Assembly (NCBI GenBank): GCA_964441755.1
Contig: CAYTVG010000011.1
Location: forward strand, 62,001 to 126,000
Origin: JAUMBM01 sp964441755
GTDB lineage: Bacteria > Bacteroidota > Bacteroidia > Chitinophagales > Saprospiraceae
Direction: 5' to 3'
Length of the DNA: 64,000 bases
Notes under the pieces: generated by a model
Seen by the model: only the letters and a program-made list of their open reading frames with translations
Database searches by the model: none
What the model was told of the DNA's origin: nothing
Program-made: the position numbers and the translations under genes
Shown here: piece by piece, positions 16,955 to 26,029 of the stretch
How positions within the stretch are numbered: the stretch's first letter is position 1
Layout of the letters: every line of letters begins with the position of its first letter

Positions 16955-18535
16955 TTAGCGAATCTTAAAGACCATAGAGTTGATCAGACGAGAGTTCTGA
17001 TCACCCGGACACTTGGCCTTAACGTTGTCAAAGTAGTAAGCATCACCAGGACGAGCCTGGTCCAGCAGTCGGCGAGCCGAATCACCGAAGCGAGCACCAA
17101 CGTTGGTAACCTCCACCAAATCCTGGCGCTTAGCCTGATAAGAGAGTACGAAGCCCACTACTTCACACTTAGCATCGAAGTCGAAGTTGTCGAGGAAAGC
17201 ACCTACCCCACCCTGCGCTTTCATCTCACCAGAGCCAATGGCACCACCGGCACTGTTGGACAAACGAGCCTGCGGATCGGGAATGCGCTTGACACGGAAT
17301 TCAAAAGTAGTAGGTGTAAGCCCGCCACCCGTAACCGTGATTTTAGCAACACCCGGTGTAGATACGTTGGCGATATACTTGCCAACGCCGTTAGGCTTCA
17401 AGGAGATACCCGAACCGGCACCGGACACCTGAAGCTGGTTGGAAGATACACCCGCAGCAGATACTGAGATCGGGTTATCTACACCAATGTAGAATACGTT
17501 CATTGCCTCGGCAGCAACCGTTACAGAACGGCGACCCACCTCGTATTCGAACTCCTTTGTATAGGTTTTCTTTTCACCCGTCGTCGGGTTAACGATGGTG
17601 ATACCAACGTTGTACTTGCGCACACCCGTATTGGTTGGGCGCTCCGTAAACTTAGCGATACCATCCTCCACACGCACACCAGTACCGTTTACTGTTACTA
17701 ACATGTTTTCCTGTACCGACTTAGAACTGGCACCGATGGTAATTTCAGACTGATACTCTTCACCGGCGATGATATAGCTCTTCACAGCAGAAGAGATAGG
17801 AATAAAATCATCTACCTTGAAAGAAGTAGCACCCACCTGGCTGGCGAGATAATTGAGGACAGCAGCCTCAGAGCTCTTCATATCGTTCTGAAATTTACTG
17901 AAAAGCGGGAAAACGCTGGCCAGTGGCATTTGGTTGAACGTGAAGTGCGACCAGCTTACCGCCTTTTTATCGCGCTTCCAGTCATCGCTTACACCGAGTG
18001 TAATTGAATTTTCGAGCTCCTTAATCGTTTCCTCGGTAATCTGCGTACCGGGTGTTCCGACCAAAGCACGAACCTTCTGCAACAACTGATTGCGGGTTTC
18101 AACGATTCTCTTTTCCAGATCATCGCCTTTGCCATCGTTTACGAGAATGCGCGTTGTGATATCCTTATTCTTATAGCCCTTAGGCTGACCTGGATGCACC
18201 TCGTCATTGTCGGGATACATGCCACCTGAACCCTCAACCATTTCGTTGAGCAGGCCGGACACATAGCTATTGAACTCCTTAGAAAGCTTTTGTACATCGT
18301 TGGCAGTAGTCAAAAGACTGCCATACTTCTCAGGATCCTGTTGTACACTAGCCTCCAAACCACGAAGAACCAACGAATTGGACTGTTCGATGACACTGTT
18401 GGATCCCTTGATACCTTTATCAATTACGAAAAATGCATTGATAATCTTAGCAGAAACGTTAAGCGCGAGCATGGCAGTTAACACCAGATACATGATGTTG
18501 ATCATTAACTGCCGCGGCTCCTTTGGTATGGACAT
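16955..18535 (-). CDS. gldM: GldM, T9SS/gliding motor rotor subunit
   Basis: A 526-residue protein with the classic start MSIPKEPRQLMINIMYLVL and one N-terminal transmembrane helix (INIMYLVLTAMLALNVSAK), leaving a long periplasmic part of beta-rich D1-D4 domains. Family hallmarks are EMVEGSGG, SHFTFNQMPLASVFPLFSK and the C-terminal FVLSYQAKRQDLVEVTNVGARF. GldM dimers sit inside the GldL pentamer and transmit proton-driven rotation to the GldK/N ring. The 53-base gap to gldL supports one transcript. The assignment is certain; length is normal for the family. Confidence 0.97.
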   Translation of the reverse strand: MSIPKEPRQLMINIMYLVLTAMLALNVSAKIINAFFVIDKGIKGSNSVIEQSNSLVLRGLEASVQQDPEKYGSLLTTANDVQKLSKEFNSYVSGLLNEMVEGSGGMYPDNDEVHPGQPKGYKNKDITTRILVNDGKGDDLEKRIVETRNQLLQKVRALVGTPGTQITEETIKELENSITLGVSDDWKRDKKAVSWSHFTFNQMPLASVFPLFSKFQNDMKSSEAAVLNYLASQVGATSFKVDDFIPISSAVKSYIIAGEEYQSEITIGASSKSVQENMLVTVNGTGVRVEDGIAKFTERPTNTGVRKYNVGITIVNPTTGEKKTYTKEFEYEVGRRSVTVAAEAMNVFYIGVDNPISVSAAGVSSNQLQVSGAGSGISLKPNGVGKYIANVSTPGVAKITVTGGGLTPTTFEFRVKRIPDPQARLSNSAGGAIGSGEMKAQGGVGAFLDNFDFDAKCEVVGFVLSYQAKRQDLVEVTNVGARFGDSARRLLDQARPGDAYYFDNVKAKCPGDQNSRLINSMVFKIR

Positions 18536-18588
18536 GAGTAATTTTTTTAATGTTTACCAATTACATTCTGATGAAAGAATGCCATACC

Positions 18589-19203
18589 TTACTGGCGAAT
18601 GCCAGACATTGCACTGATAATATTACCGTAGACAGAACCGAGTGCGCTGTAAGCATTGTTCAGTGACGCGATGTTCTTGTTCAGCTCGCCCAACTGATCC
18701 TTATACTGCTTAGTCTGCTCAGCCGAATCAGACAGATCTGACATAGCCTCGTTGAGCTTAGCATAGAAGTTGGTCATAGCCTTAATCTGATCGCCCGTAC
18801 CTGAGAAATCAACTTCCTGCAGTGCCTTCAGGCTTGACATGCTCTTGGACATCACCTGAAGCTCTGCCAACATACCACCCAGTTGCTTTTCAACAACCTC
18901 GCCGTTGAGCTGTGGCACCTGGTTTTTAGCCGAAGTTGACGGACCATCTGTAAGCGGTTGTAAATTGGCATGATAGTCATCCAATCCCGGATACAACTTG
19001 TTCCAGTAGTAATCAGGCTCAGGACCGATCACGCCCAGGAAGAAGAACAGACCTGCTTCGACCAACATACCTACTGTCAGCAGAAGATCGGCACCTTCCC
19101 AAGACTGAATTTTTGCCAAAGCACCGACGAGTACAGCAGATGCACCCACACCGATAAGCAGATTCTTGAAGTACTTAAACCCTTTGGATTTCAAAAAACT
19201 CAT
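18589..19203 (-). CDS. gldL: GldL, T9SS/gliding motor stator subunit
   Basis: A 204-residue protein from ATG 19203 (MSFLKSKGFKYFKNLLIGVG), preferred over ATG 19260 because this is where GldL homologues begin. Two transmembrane helices lie in LLIGVGASAVLVGALAKI and ADLLLTVGMLVEAGLFFF; the lysine between and the buried glutamate in the second fit the proton-channel chemistry of the motor. The cytoplasmic C-terminal half is helical (KALQEVDFSG, LNEAMSDLSDSAEQTKQYKD). GldL pentamers plus GldM dimers make the proton-driven motor. Identification is secure. Confidence 0.96.
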   Translation of the reverse strand: MSFLKSKGFKYFKNLLIGVGASAVLVGALAKIQSWEGADLLLTVGMLVEAGLFFFLGVIGPEPDYYWNKLYPGLDDYHANLQPLTDGPSTSAKNQVPQLNGEVVEKQLGGMLAELQVMSKSMSSLKALQEVDFSGTGDQIKAMTNFYAKLNEAMSDLSDSAEQTKQYKDQLGELNKNIASLNNAYSALGSVYGNIISAMSGIRQ

Positions 19204-19411
19204 GTCACCGTTTACTTTAAGATGAATTAGAGAATGAAGATTTAATATGTTTTTTAGCAAAGCCCCCCTTTGTCAGCCTCATCGAATTTTTCCTCCTCTC
19301 ACGAAGAAGACACCTCCAACCACGCTGCAATCACCCTGCAATTGCTGTCGCTGAGAGCGCAGGTACAGCTGTAAGCGAAGCTTACCGGTGACCCTGCGTC
19401 AAAAGGGAATG

Positions 19412-20653
19412 CTAAAAATCGTTAATGGAACGACCCTGGAACGTCAGCACGCAGCGGAAACCTACATAGGACTTAGTAGTATCCTGGAATTCCCAGTTGC
19501 GTGTACCCGTCTGAAGGAAGTAAGAAATATCCTTCCAGGAGCCCCCGCGAATAACTTTACGCTTATACGTTTCAGGATCACTGTCCTTAGCATCGTAGCG
19601 GATGTCAGGATTCAGGTCATGAACGAAAGAGTAGGCATTTTCGTAGAAAGCAGTACTTGTCCATTCTGCCACGTTGCCGGACATATTGTACAAGCCATAA
19701 TCGTTGGGGTTGTATGCATCAGCGCGCACTGTGTACTGGCCACCATCCTCGGGATAGTTACCGCGGCCGGGTTTGAAATTGGCCAGCAAGCAACCCTTGG
19801 CATTGCGAATGTAAGGACCACCCCAGGGATAAGGCGAAAGATCGTGTCCGCCGCGGGCAGCATATTCCCACTCCTGCTCGGTAGGGAGACGGAAGTCTTC
19901 GGAAATAATGCCTGAGCCGCTTGTCTTCTCGTAAGTGCTCCACAGCAACGTACGCCAGTAAGCGAATGCATTGGCCATGTGCCAGTTTACGCCCACTACC
20001 GGATAGTCATCGAATGCCGGGTGCCAGAAGTAATTACGAGCCATGGGCTCATTGTAAGAATACGTGAAATCTCTCACCCACACCAAAGTGTCGGGATAGA
20101 TATTCACCTTTTTCTTCTTGATAAATGAATTGCGGGGAGACTGTCCGCGATCGCGGGCAGCAGCCTGCCAGTCATACCAAGCATACTCATAGACAAACTT
20201 GCTCACATCCCACTCACGGCGGCCGGCGAAGCGGTCATTGCCTTGGTAGTAAAGATCCTCGAGTGTCTCATCTTCCCAGTCAATCTCATAATCCCAGTCG
20301 ATGAGTTCCTCGCCGTCTTCCGTCTCCTGGTAGTGATCCAGATAGGTGTGTGCGAGAGAGTCTCTTACCCAGTATACGAACTGACGGTACTCGTTGTTGG
20401 TAATTTCTGTATCATCCATGTAGAAGCCGGCAATAGAGATAGCCTTTTGCCGCTGGATATACGTATTGGTGATGTCCTGATCACTGGGCCCGATATGGAG
20501 GGTACCAGAGGGAACATACACCATGCCAAAGGGATTGACTCCCTTCCATGTAGGGCGATCCATAACGCCCATAAGCTGGCCATTTTCCTGGCGGCCACAA
20601 CCGAAAAGCACGATCACCAGGAGTGCCAGTGAAACTTTGAATAATCTTTTCAT
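19412..20653 (-). CDS. gldK: GldK, T9SS/gliding lipoprotein with FGE-sulfatase domain
   Basis: A 413-residue lipoprotein from ATG 20653; the lipobox is LFGC (signal MKRLFKVSLALLVIVLFGC). ATG 20731 would put 26 non-signal residues in front. The body is a formylglycine-generating-enzyme-like domain: GFYMDDTEITNNEYRQFV, PVVGVNWHMANAFAYWR, RLPTEQEWEYAARGG, LYNMSGNVAEWTS and RGGSWKD, near the C-terminus GFRCVLTF. GldK binds GldN to form the outer-membrane ring of T9SS. It begins the K-L-M-N order and has its own promoter. The 208-base gap before gldL is larger than elsewhere in the block. Confidence 0.97.
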   Translation of the reverse strand: MKRLFKVSLALLVIVLFGCGRQENGQLMGVMDRPTWKGVNPFGMVYVPSGTLHIGPSDQDITNTYIQRQKAISIAGFYMDDTEITNNEYRQFVYWVRDSLAHTYLDHYQETEDGEELIDWDYEIDWEDETLEDLYYQGNDRFAGRREWDVSKFVYEYAWYDWQAAARDRGQSPRNSFIKKKKVNIYPDTLVWVRDFTYSYNEPMARNYFWHPAFDDYPVVGVNWHMANAFAYWRTLLWSTYEKTSGSGIISEDFRLPTEQEWEYAARGGHDLSPYPWGGPYIRNAKGCLLANFKPGRGNYPEDGGQYTVRADAYNPNDYGLYNMSGNVAEWTSTAFYENAYSFVHDLNPDIRYDAKDSDPETYKRKVIRGGSWKDISYFLQTGTRNWEFQDTTKSYVGFRCVLTFQGRSINDF

Positions 20654-20703
20654 GTTAACACCCGAGTTTACCTTCAGAATGAATGCGGTTTTCAAAGCGA
20701 ACG

Positions 20704-20734
20704 TAAAAGTAGAAACTTTGCGCATTTCCACAAA
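20704..20734 (-). promoter_or_regulatory. Promoter of the gldKLMN block
   Basis: On the minus strand TTTG (20731-20734) and TACTTTTA (20704-20711) are separated by 19 bases; only the last base of the -7 element departs from TAnnTTTG. Predicted start is about 44 bases before the gldK ATG. Confidence 0.62.
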
Positions 20735-20873
20735 AGAATTTATCCCGTTAATGCAAAGTTTAACAAATAAAGACTGTGGAACGACAATTTTTCCTCAATT
20801 TCATTGGAGGATTCGGGCAGCTGACGATACCATTGCACATCGGCTTTCCGGTCTGCCCCAATCCTTTCGTTTA

Positions 20874-21857
20874 TCAGCGATTGGCGCGCGGATGATAGAT
20901 AACAGCCGGCAACCTGGCCTGCCCGATACCCGCGTTGATGTTGTATGTCAGGCCGATCTCATGAGAGCCATTATGAACATCGCGCAGTGCCGACAGTGGC
21001 AGATCGAAGGCATAGAATACCCTCATTCGCTCTTTCAGCCGTATACCTGCGTGCAATACAACTGCATCGGTTGACGGCTGATCATACCCTCTAAACGAAA
21101 GGCCTGCAAAAATATTATTATTGTAAACAAACTGTAAAGAAATATCCGCCTGGGTTTGTATTTCGTCACTTCTGACCCAGACCATCGGGACAAGAGACCA
21201 GTCGCGGTCCGGGAAAAGGTTGTAGCCAGCGTTGGCGAAAAAAGCACGAACTTGTCGATACGTAAAATTGCCGGAAGTAGCTACCGGTTGATTGACATGA
21301 GAAGCCGACAGTCCGCCGAAGAGACGTCCGTTGCTGTAATACGCTCCCACTGCCAGGGACAGCAGCTGCCCGTTTTCGACCCCTGAAGAGAGGAGGAGAT
21401 CGTTGTGTTCTATCTGTCCCACCTGCCCATACTCTCCCTGAGGTGTACGAAGCAGCCTTCCGTCCAGCTGCCATTGATTGAATGCCAGTCCGCCACCCAC
21501 TGCCAGTAAGCCTTCTCCCAACGAAAACTGGTAGGTATAATTGAGCTGACCGCCCGTCTTGCTACCGGCACCCAGCTGATCGCGCAGCAAACTGATGCCG
21601 AGGCCACCCCTGCTAAAAGAAACCGGCACATGAGCACTCAGCAACTGAGTCTGCGGATTGCCCTCCAGGCCTGCCCACTGCTGCCGGTGCAGGGCCGTAA
21701 GCTGCAATCCTTCCCCCATGCCTGCATAGGCAGGATTCCATTGCATAGGATCCAGAAAATACAGAGAAAACTGCGCCGGCTGCTGAGCTGACAAGCCGAG
21801 GGAGGTGAGTAGTGCCGACAGCACCACCCATAGTAGCCTGCTATGTGTTATTTGCAT
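20874..21857 (-). CDS. PorP/SprF-family T9SS outer-membrane protein
   Basis: A 327-residue barrel protein; ATG 21857 and ATG 21863 are both possible and differ by two residues. The signal peptide runs through LLWVVLSALLTSLGLSAQ. The family mark follows at once: QFSLYFLDPMQWNPAYAGM, then GVSISLLRD-type strands (GLGISLLRDQLG), and the C-terminal LPLSALRDVHNGSHEIGLTYN. PorP/SprF proteins help secrete or anchor T9SS cargo, and here one stands directly upstream of gldK, a standard neighbourhood. The gap of 220 bases to gldK contains a promoter, so this gene may end the preceding run. The stop of the upstream DUF255 gene is within 8 bases of the start. Confidence 0.93.
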   Translation of the reverse strand: MQITHSRLLWVVLSALLTSLGLSAQQPAQFSLYFLDPMQWNPAYAGMGEGLQLTALHRQQWAGLEGNPQTQLLSAHVPVSFSRGGLGISLLRDQLGAGSKTGGQLNYTYQFSLGEGLLAVGGGLAFNQWQLDGRLLRTPQGEYGQVGQIEHNDLLLSSGVENGQLLSLAVGAYYSNGRLFGGLSASHVNQPVATSGNFTYRQVRAFFANAGYNLFPDRDWSLVPMVWVRSDEIQTQADISLQFVYNNNIFAGLSFRGYDQPSTDAVVLHAGIRLKERMRVFYAFDLPLSALRDVHNGSHEIGLTYNINAGIGQARLPAVIYHPRANR

Positions 21858-21864
21858 ATCCATA

Positions 21865-23946
21865 TCATTGGCTGGCTGATTGGGGCAGCCCGAAGTTGCG
21901 CTGACTGAGCAGCTGCAAGGCCTCCTCCCTGTTCTCAACGGGGAGGCGACAAGCATATTGCTCACAAACATAAAAAACCGTCTTATCTGCCACTGACCTA
22001 CCCGCCAGCAGTGGAAAATCAGGCAGCTCTTCGCGAGCAGCCATGACAACACAATCCGGCCGATAGCCAGTCTGCAGTGCCCGCGCTTCTTCCGGCGCAG
22101 CAGGCCCCACAATGGCCAGTTCTTTTGACGGCCAGGCCAGTTTTTGCATAGCCTGTGCCCAGCGTGCGAACGAAGGCGTATATCGCTCTACTGCAGCAGA
22201 CATCGCCAGCAGCATGCGCTCGGCCTGTTGTCCCCAGTCACTGTTGCCTGTTAGCACTGACAATTGCAACAAGTTATGCACCATGGTTGCGTTGCCGGAA
22301 GGCGTAGCACTGTCGTACAGTTCTTTTCTGCGCACAGGTACATCCGACTGATTTCGATCGGTAAAGTACAACAATCCATCCGATTCATCAAGAAAATGTT
22401 CCAGGACGTAGGTGAGTAGCTGCACAGCCTGTTGAATATATTTCAGCTCGTACGTAAGCTGGTAGACGGTCAGCAATGCCTGAATCAAAAAAGCGTAGTC
22501 GTCGAGAAAAGCCGGCTGGCGTGCCTGTCCTTTGGTTGCCTGATGATACAAGCCCCCGTCGGGTCGGGCAAAAGCACGCAACAGATAAGCCAACTGATCG
22601 ACTGCCCGTTGTCGGTAGGCATCGTTACTGAGCGCCATGGCTGCTTCTGCGTAAGCGGTGACCATGAGTGCGCTCCAGTCCAGCAATTGTTTGTCGTCAA
22701 GTCCGGGTCGCTGCCGTCGACTGCGGCGCTCGAGCAACTGCTTTTTGGCTCCCTCGATGAGGCGGCTTACAGCCGCTGTTGACATACCAAACTGTGCAGC
22801 GGTTTCCTCGAGGCTATGCGCCTGCCACAGGATATTGACGCCTTCCCAGTTGCCATCCCAGCGGACACCATAGTGATATTTGAACAGTTGTGCATCGTCC
22901 TGCAGTACCTCTTCTATTTCTTCCTGATCCCACACATAAAACTTACCCTCCACACCTTCCGAGTCTGCGTCCAGGGCGGCATAGAAGCCGCCGTCGGGCG
23001 CCGACAACTCGCGCTCTGTGAAAGCCAGTGTTTCCTCTATTGCCTGTGCGTACAGCGGCCTTGGATCAGTCCGATACACTTGGCTCATCAAGGCCAGCAG
23101 GAGTGCATTGTCGTAGAGCATTTTCTCAAAATGCGGCACCAGCCAGGCCTGATCAGTCGCATAGCGGGCGAAGCCGCCGCCCAACTGATCATAAATACCC
23201 CCGCGGATCATTTTTTCGAGGCTGAAATGCAGATGCGCCAGCGCATCGGCATCGCCTGTATAATAGTGATAGTCGAGTAAAAAATGCAGCGACATAGTGC
23301 CCGGAAACTTGGGTGCCCCCCCGAAGCCCCCGTGTGCGCGGTCGAAGCGACGGCTCAATTCGTGGTACATATTGGCAGCCAGCACGGGGTGCAGCTGCCG
23401 GCCACCCGGCAGCGCCAGCCGGTTGTCATTTTCGATAAAAGCATCCCCGGCACGGGCGATCACCTCCATGAGTTTTTCGGCCTGTCCGAGCACCTCAGCC
23501 CGCTGTTCCCGCCAGGCCTTAGACAAGTGCATAAGCACGTTCATCCAGGAGGGCCGGTTGTAAGCAGGAGCAGGCGGGTAGTAAGTACCTGCATAAAAAG
23601 GCCGGCGATCGGGCAGCACAAAGCAATTGAGCGGCCAGCCACCCGAGCTGCTGATAGCCTGGCAAGCCTCCATATAAATATGGTCAACATCAGGTCTTTC
23701 CTCGCGGTCGACTTTGATATTGATAAAATGCTCATTCATGAAAGCAGCTACATCGGCATCCTCAAAGCTCTCTCGTTCCATTACATGACACCAATGGCAA
23801 CTGCTGTAGCCGATGCTCACCAGCACGGGTCTGTCCAGCTGCCGCGCCAATGCGAAAGCTTCATCACACCAGGGATACCAGTTGACAGGATTGTGCGCAT
23901 GCTGCAACAGATAAGGGCTGGTCTCATGTTGAAGTTGATTGGGCAT
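21865..23946 (-). CDS. DUF255 thioredoxin-domain protein (YyaL/SSP411 family)
   Basis: A 693-residue protein from ATG 23946 (MPNQLQHETSPYLLQHAHNP), the standard start of this family; ATG 23967 adds seven residues. The N-terminal thioredoxin fold has the active-site Cys pair at 50 and 53 (SSCHWCHVM), followed by KVDREERPDVDHIYM and GGWPLNCFVLPD. An (alpha/alpha)-barrel like glycoside-hydrolase domains fills the rest, with GGIYDQLGGGFARYATDQAWLVPHFEKMLYDNA-type blocks. Its biochemical role is poorly understood; human SPATA20 belongs here. It starts 57 bases after the proline dehydrogenase stop on the same strand. No signal peptide is visible, so it is cytoplasmic. Confidence 0.93.
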   Translation of the reverse strand: MPNQLQHETSPYLLQHAHNPVNWYPWCDEAFALARQLDRPVLVSIGYSSCHWCHVMERESFEDADVAAFMNEHFINIKVDREERPDVDHIYMEACQAISSSGGWPLNCFVLPDRRPFYAGTYYPPAPAYNRPSWMNVLMHLSKAWREQRAEVLGQAEKLMEVIARAGDAFIENDNRLALPGGRQLHPVLAANMYHELSRRFDRAHGGFGGAPKFPGTMSLHFLLDYHYYTGDADALAHLHFSLEKMIRGGIYDQLGGGFARYATDQAWLVPHFEKMLYDNALLLALMSQVYRTDPRPLYAQAIEETLAFTERELSAPDGGFYAALDADSEGVEGKFYVWDQEEIEEVLQDDAQLFKYHYGVRWDGNWEGVNILWQAHSLEETAAQFGMSTAAVSRLIEGAKKQLLERRSRRQRPGLDDKQLLDWSALMVTAYAEAAMALSNDAYRQRAVDQLAYLLRAFARPDGGLYHQATKGQARQPAFLDDYAFLIQALLTVYQLTYELKYIQQAVQLLTYVLEHFLDESDGLLYFTDRNQSDVPVRRKELYDSATPSGNATMVHNLLQLSVLTGNSDWGQQAERMLLAMSAAVERYTPSFARWAQAMQKLAWPSKELAIVGPAAPEEARALQTGYRPDCVVMAAREELPDFPLLAGRSVADKTVFYVCEQYACRLPVENREEALQLLSQRNFGLPQSASQ

Positions 23947-24003
23947 ACACTTTTTGGGACATAACAAGTCAGGGCGGGCTGTTGTTCGTAGACCTCCCGG
24001 CTT

Positions 24004-25254
24004 CTATCCCTGTGATGCCTTGCGGCGTTTGATTTCTTTCAGCACCAGCTGGTGTTCGCGGCTCATATCCCCTGTTACCGACGAATTTTCTTCGGCGCGA
24101 CGGATGAGATAGGGCACCACTTCGCGAACGCTGCCATAGACGAGGTATTTGCCGACATAGAAACCATGATGTGCCAGGTTGAATGTGAGGTTATCGCTCA
24201 TACCGTACAACTGGCAGAACATGAGGTGAGGATGCCTGGGATCGAGACCCTTCTCCCTGATGTAGGCTACCTGCTTGCGGGCACTTTCCACGTTGTGCGA
24301 AGCATTGCAGAAAGCGATATGCTGCCAATTGTCGAGGCAAAAGCGGATACCCGTATCAAAAGCATCGTCAGTAGCCTCTTTGCCGGGATTAATAGGCGAA
24401 GGATATCCCTTTTCTGCAGCCCGCTCCCTTTCTTTTTCCATATAAGCCCCCCTGACCAATTTGGCTCCCAGGACGAATCCCCCTTTTCGGGCCTCATCGA
24501 ATGACTCGAAAAGATAAGACAGGCGATCGGTACGATACATCTGGAAAGTATTGTAGACTACTGCTCGTTCCTTGTTGTAGCGGCGCATGACGGTCATCAC
24601 CAGGTGATCAATGGTTTTTTGAATCCAGCTCTCTTCGGCATCAAAGAAAACGCTGACCCCCTTTTTGGCTGCGTGGGCGCAGATAGCGTCCATGCGTTTG
24701 AGTACACTCTTATACTCATCCTTCGTTTCGGGCGTAAACGGCACCTCTGCCTGAATATCCTCCAGCAGACCAAAACGAGCGAGGCCTGTAATCTTGCTGC
24801 TCACGATCGGCATAGCTACGCCCTGAGATGCAAAATCGATGGCACGCATGGTCTCATTCATCGTATGATTAAAATCCGCCTCCGTTTCTTTCGCCTCGGC
24901 GCCATAGTCGAGCACAGAAACAACCCCCTGCTTGTAGAGCGCATCGATGGCCGGCTTACTCTCCAGCAAGGTAGTGCCGCCACAAAACTGGCGAAAAATC
25001 GTTTGTTTGACTGCAGACTCCACGAATGGCAGCCGCAATTTGATGGCAGCCAACCCCAGCTTGGATCCCAGGCCCACCAGCCAGTGGTGGTTCATGAGTC
25101 CGAAAAGCCAGGCCGACTGGTTAAGCGCTTCGTCAGATTTGCCGGCGAAAGCGATGGCGGTATTATAGAAATCAATGGGTTCACCGACAACACCCTCCGC
25201 GATGGCACGCGTTTTTTCCAAATTGGTAGGAACTGGTTTGCCTGAATTATGCAT
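24004..25254 (-). CDS. Proline dehydrogenase
   Basis: A 416-residue stand-alone PRODH. The TIM-barrel motifs are present: DYGAEAKET, FDAEESWIQ, NTFQMYRTD, GAKLVRGAYMEKE with the proline/FAD-binding Lys-Arg-Gly, NASHN, FCQLYGMSD and, at the end, YGSVREVVPYLIRRAEEN with the paired Arg. It oxidises proline to pyrroline-5-carboxylate with FAD, passing electrons to quinones. The eukaryote-like length and RRAEEN ending suit the bacterial stand-alone group rather than bifunctional PutA. Only 3 bases separate its start from the aroE stop, so the two are co-transcribed. The partner P5C dehydrogenase is not in this window. Confidence 0.95.
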   Translation of the reverse strand: MHNSGKPVPTNLEKTRAIAEGVVGEPIDFYNTAIAFAGKSDEALNQSAWLFGLMNHHWLVGLGSKLGLAAIKLRLPFVESAVKQTIFRQFCGGTTLLESKPAIDALYKQGVVSVLDYGAEAKETEADFNHTMNETMRAIDFASQGVAMPIVSSKITGLARFGLLEDIQAEVPFTPETKDEYKSVLKRMDAICAHAAKKGVSVFFDAEESWIQKTIDHLVMTVMRRYNKERAVVYNTFQMYRTDRLSYLFESFDEARKGGFVLGAKLVRGAYMEKERERAAEKGYPSPINPGKEATDDAFDTGIRFCLDNWQHIAFCNASHNVESARKQVAYIREKGLDPRHPHLMFCQLYGMSDNLTFNLAHHGFYVGKYLVYGSVREVVPYLIRRAEENSSVTGDMSREHQLVLKEIKRRKASQG

Positions 25255-25257
25255 AGT

Positions 25258-26025
25258 TTATTTGGTTTGGCTATTTGCAGTCCATATTTGCCAGGCAGCC
25301 TCTGCCTGGGCGTACAACATATCGAGGCCGCCCTGCACCCGGGCGCCGGCAGCCTTTCCGCGCTGTAAAAAGAGCGTTTCTTCAGGGTTATAGACGAGAT
25401 CAAAAAGGAGATGCTGACTGCTTATCCAGTCGTAGCGGATGGGCGGACAGGCGTCCGTTTCCGGGTACATACCCAAGGGTGTTGTGTTGATAATCAGCTG
25501 GCAGTTGGACATGATATCCCGATCCAGCGCCTCATAACTAATCGTATCTGCTGAACCTCTGCGCGACACCAGCCGGTAGGGAATCTGTAATTTTTGCAAC
25601 ACCCAGCATACCGCTTTGGAAGAGCCTCCGCTCCCCAGCACCAGCGCCTGTGCGGGTGCTGCGGCAGCTTTTTCCAAAAGCCCCCTGAGCGACACTTCAA
25701 AGCCGACCACGTCTGTATTATAACCCCTGAGCCCTTCGGAAGTTATATCGATTACATTGACTGCCCCTATTTGGCTGACTTCCGCTGAGTATGACGACAG
25801 ATAAGGGATGACTGCACTTTTATAGGGAAGCGTGACATTCAGTCCGCGCAGTTGTGGGCAGGCGTGGAGTAAAGCCGGCAAGTCGGCAATATCCTTGAGC
25901 GGAAACAATTCGTACTGACATCGATCTGCCAGCCCCTCTGCAGCAAACTTTGCGGAGAAGTAGCGCTTTGAAAAAGAATGCGACAGTGGGTAGCCAATCA
26001 GTCCGAACAGCAAAGCTGAGCCCAT
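25258..26025 (-). CDS. aroE: Shikimate dehydrogenase
   Basis: A 255-residue enzyme from ATG 26025 (MGSALLFGLIGYPLSHSFSK); the ATG at 26052 lies inside the previous gene. The substrate motif YPLSHSFSK, NVTLPYK with the catalytic Lys, and GAVN..GYNTDVVGF with the catalytic Asp are intact, followed by the NADP-binding VLGSGGSSKA, INTTPLGMYP and a C-terminal GLDMLYAQA. It reduces 3-dehydroshikimate in aromatic amino-acid synthesis. It is squeezed between DUF368 (4-base gap) and proline dehydrogenase (3-base gap), with no pathway neighbours. Identification is secure. Confidence 0.96.
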   Translation of the reverse strand: MGSALLFGLIGYPLSHSFSKRYFSAKFAAEGLADRCQYELFPLKDIADLPALLHACPQLRGLNVTLPYKSAVIPYLSSYSAEVSQIGAVNVIDITSEGLRGYNTDVVGFEVSLRGLLEKAAAAPAQALVLGSGGSSKAVCWVLQKLQIPYRLVSRRGSADTISYEALDRDIMSNCQLIINTTPLGMYPETDACPPIRYDWISSQHLLFDLVYNPEETLFLQRGKAAGARVQGGLDMLYAQAEAAWQIWTANSQTK

Positions 26026-26029
26026 GGTC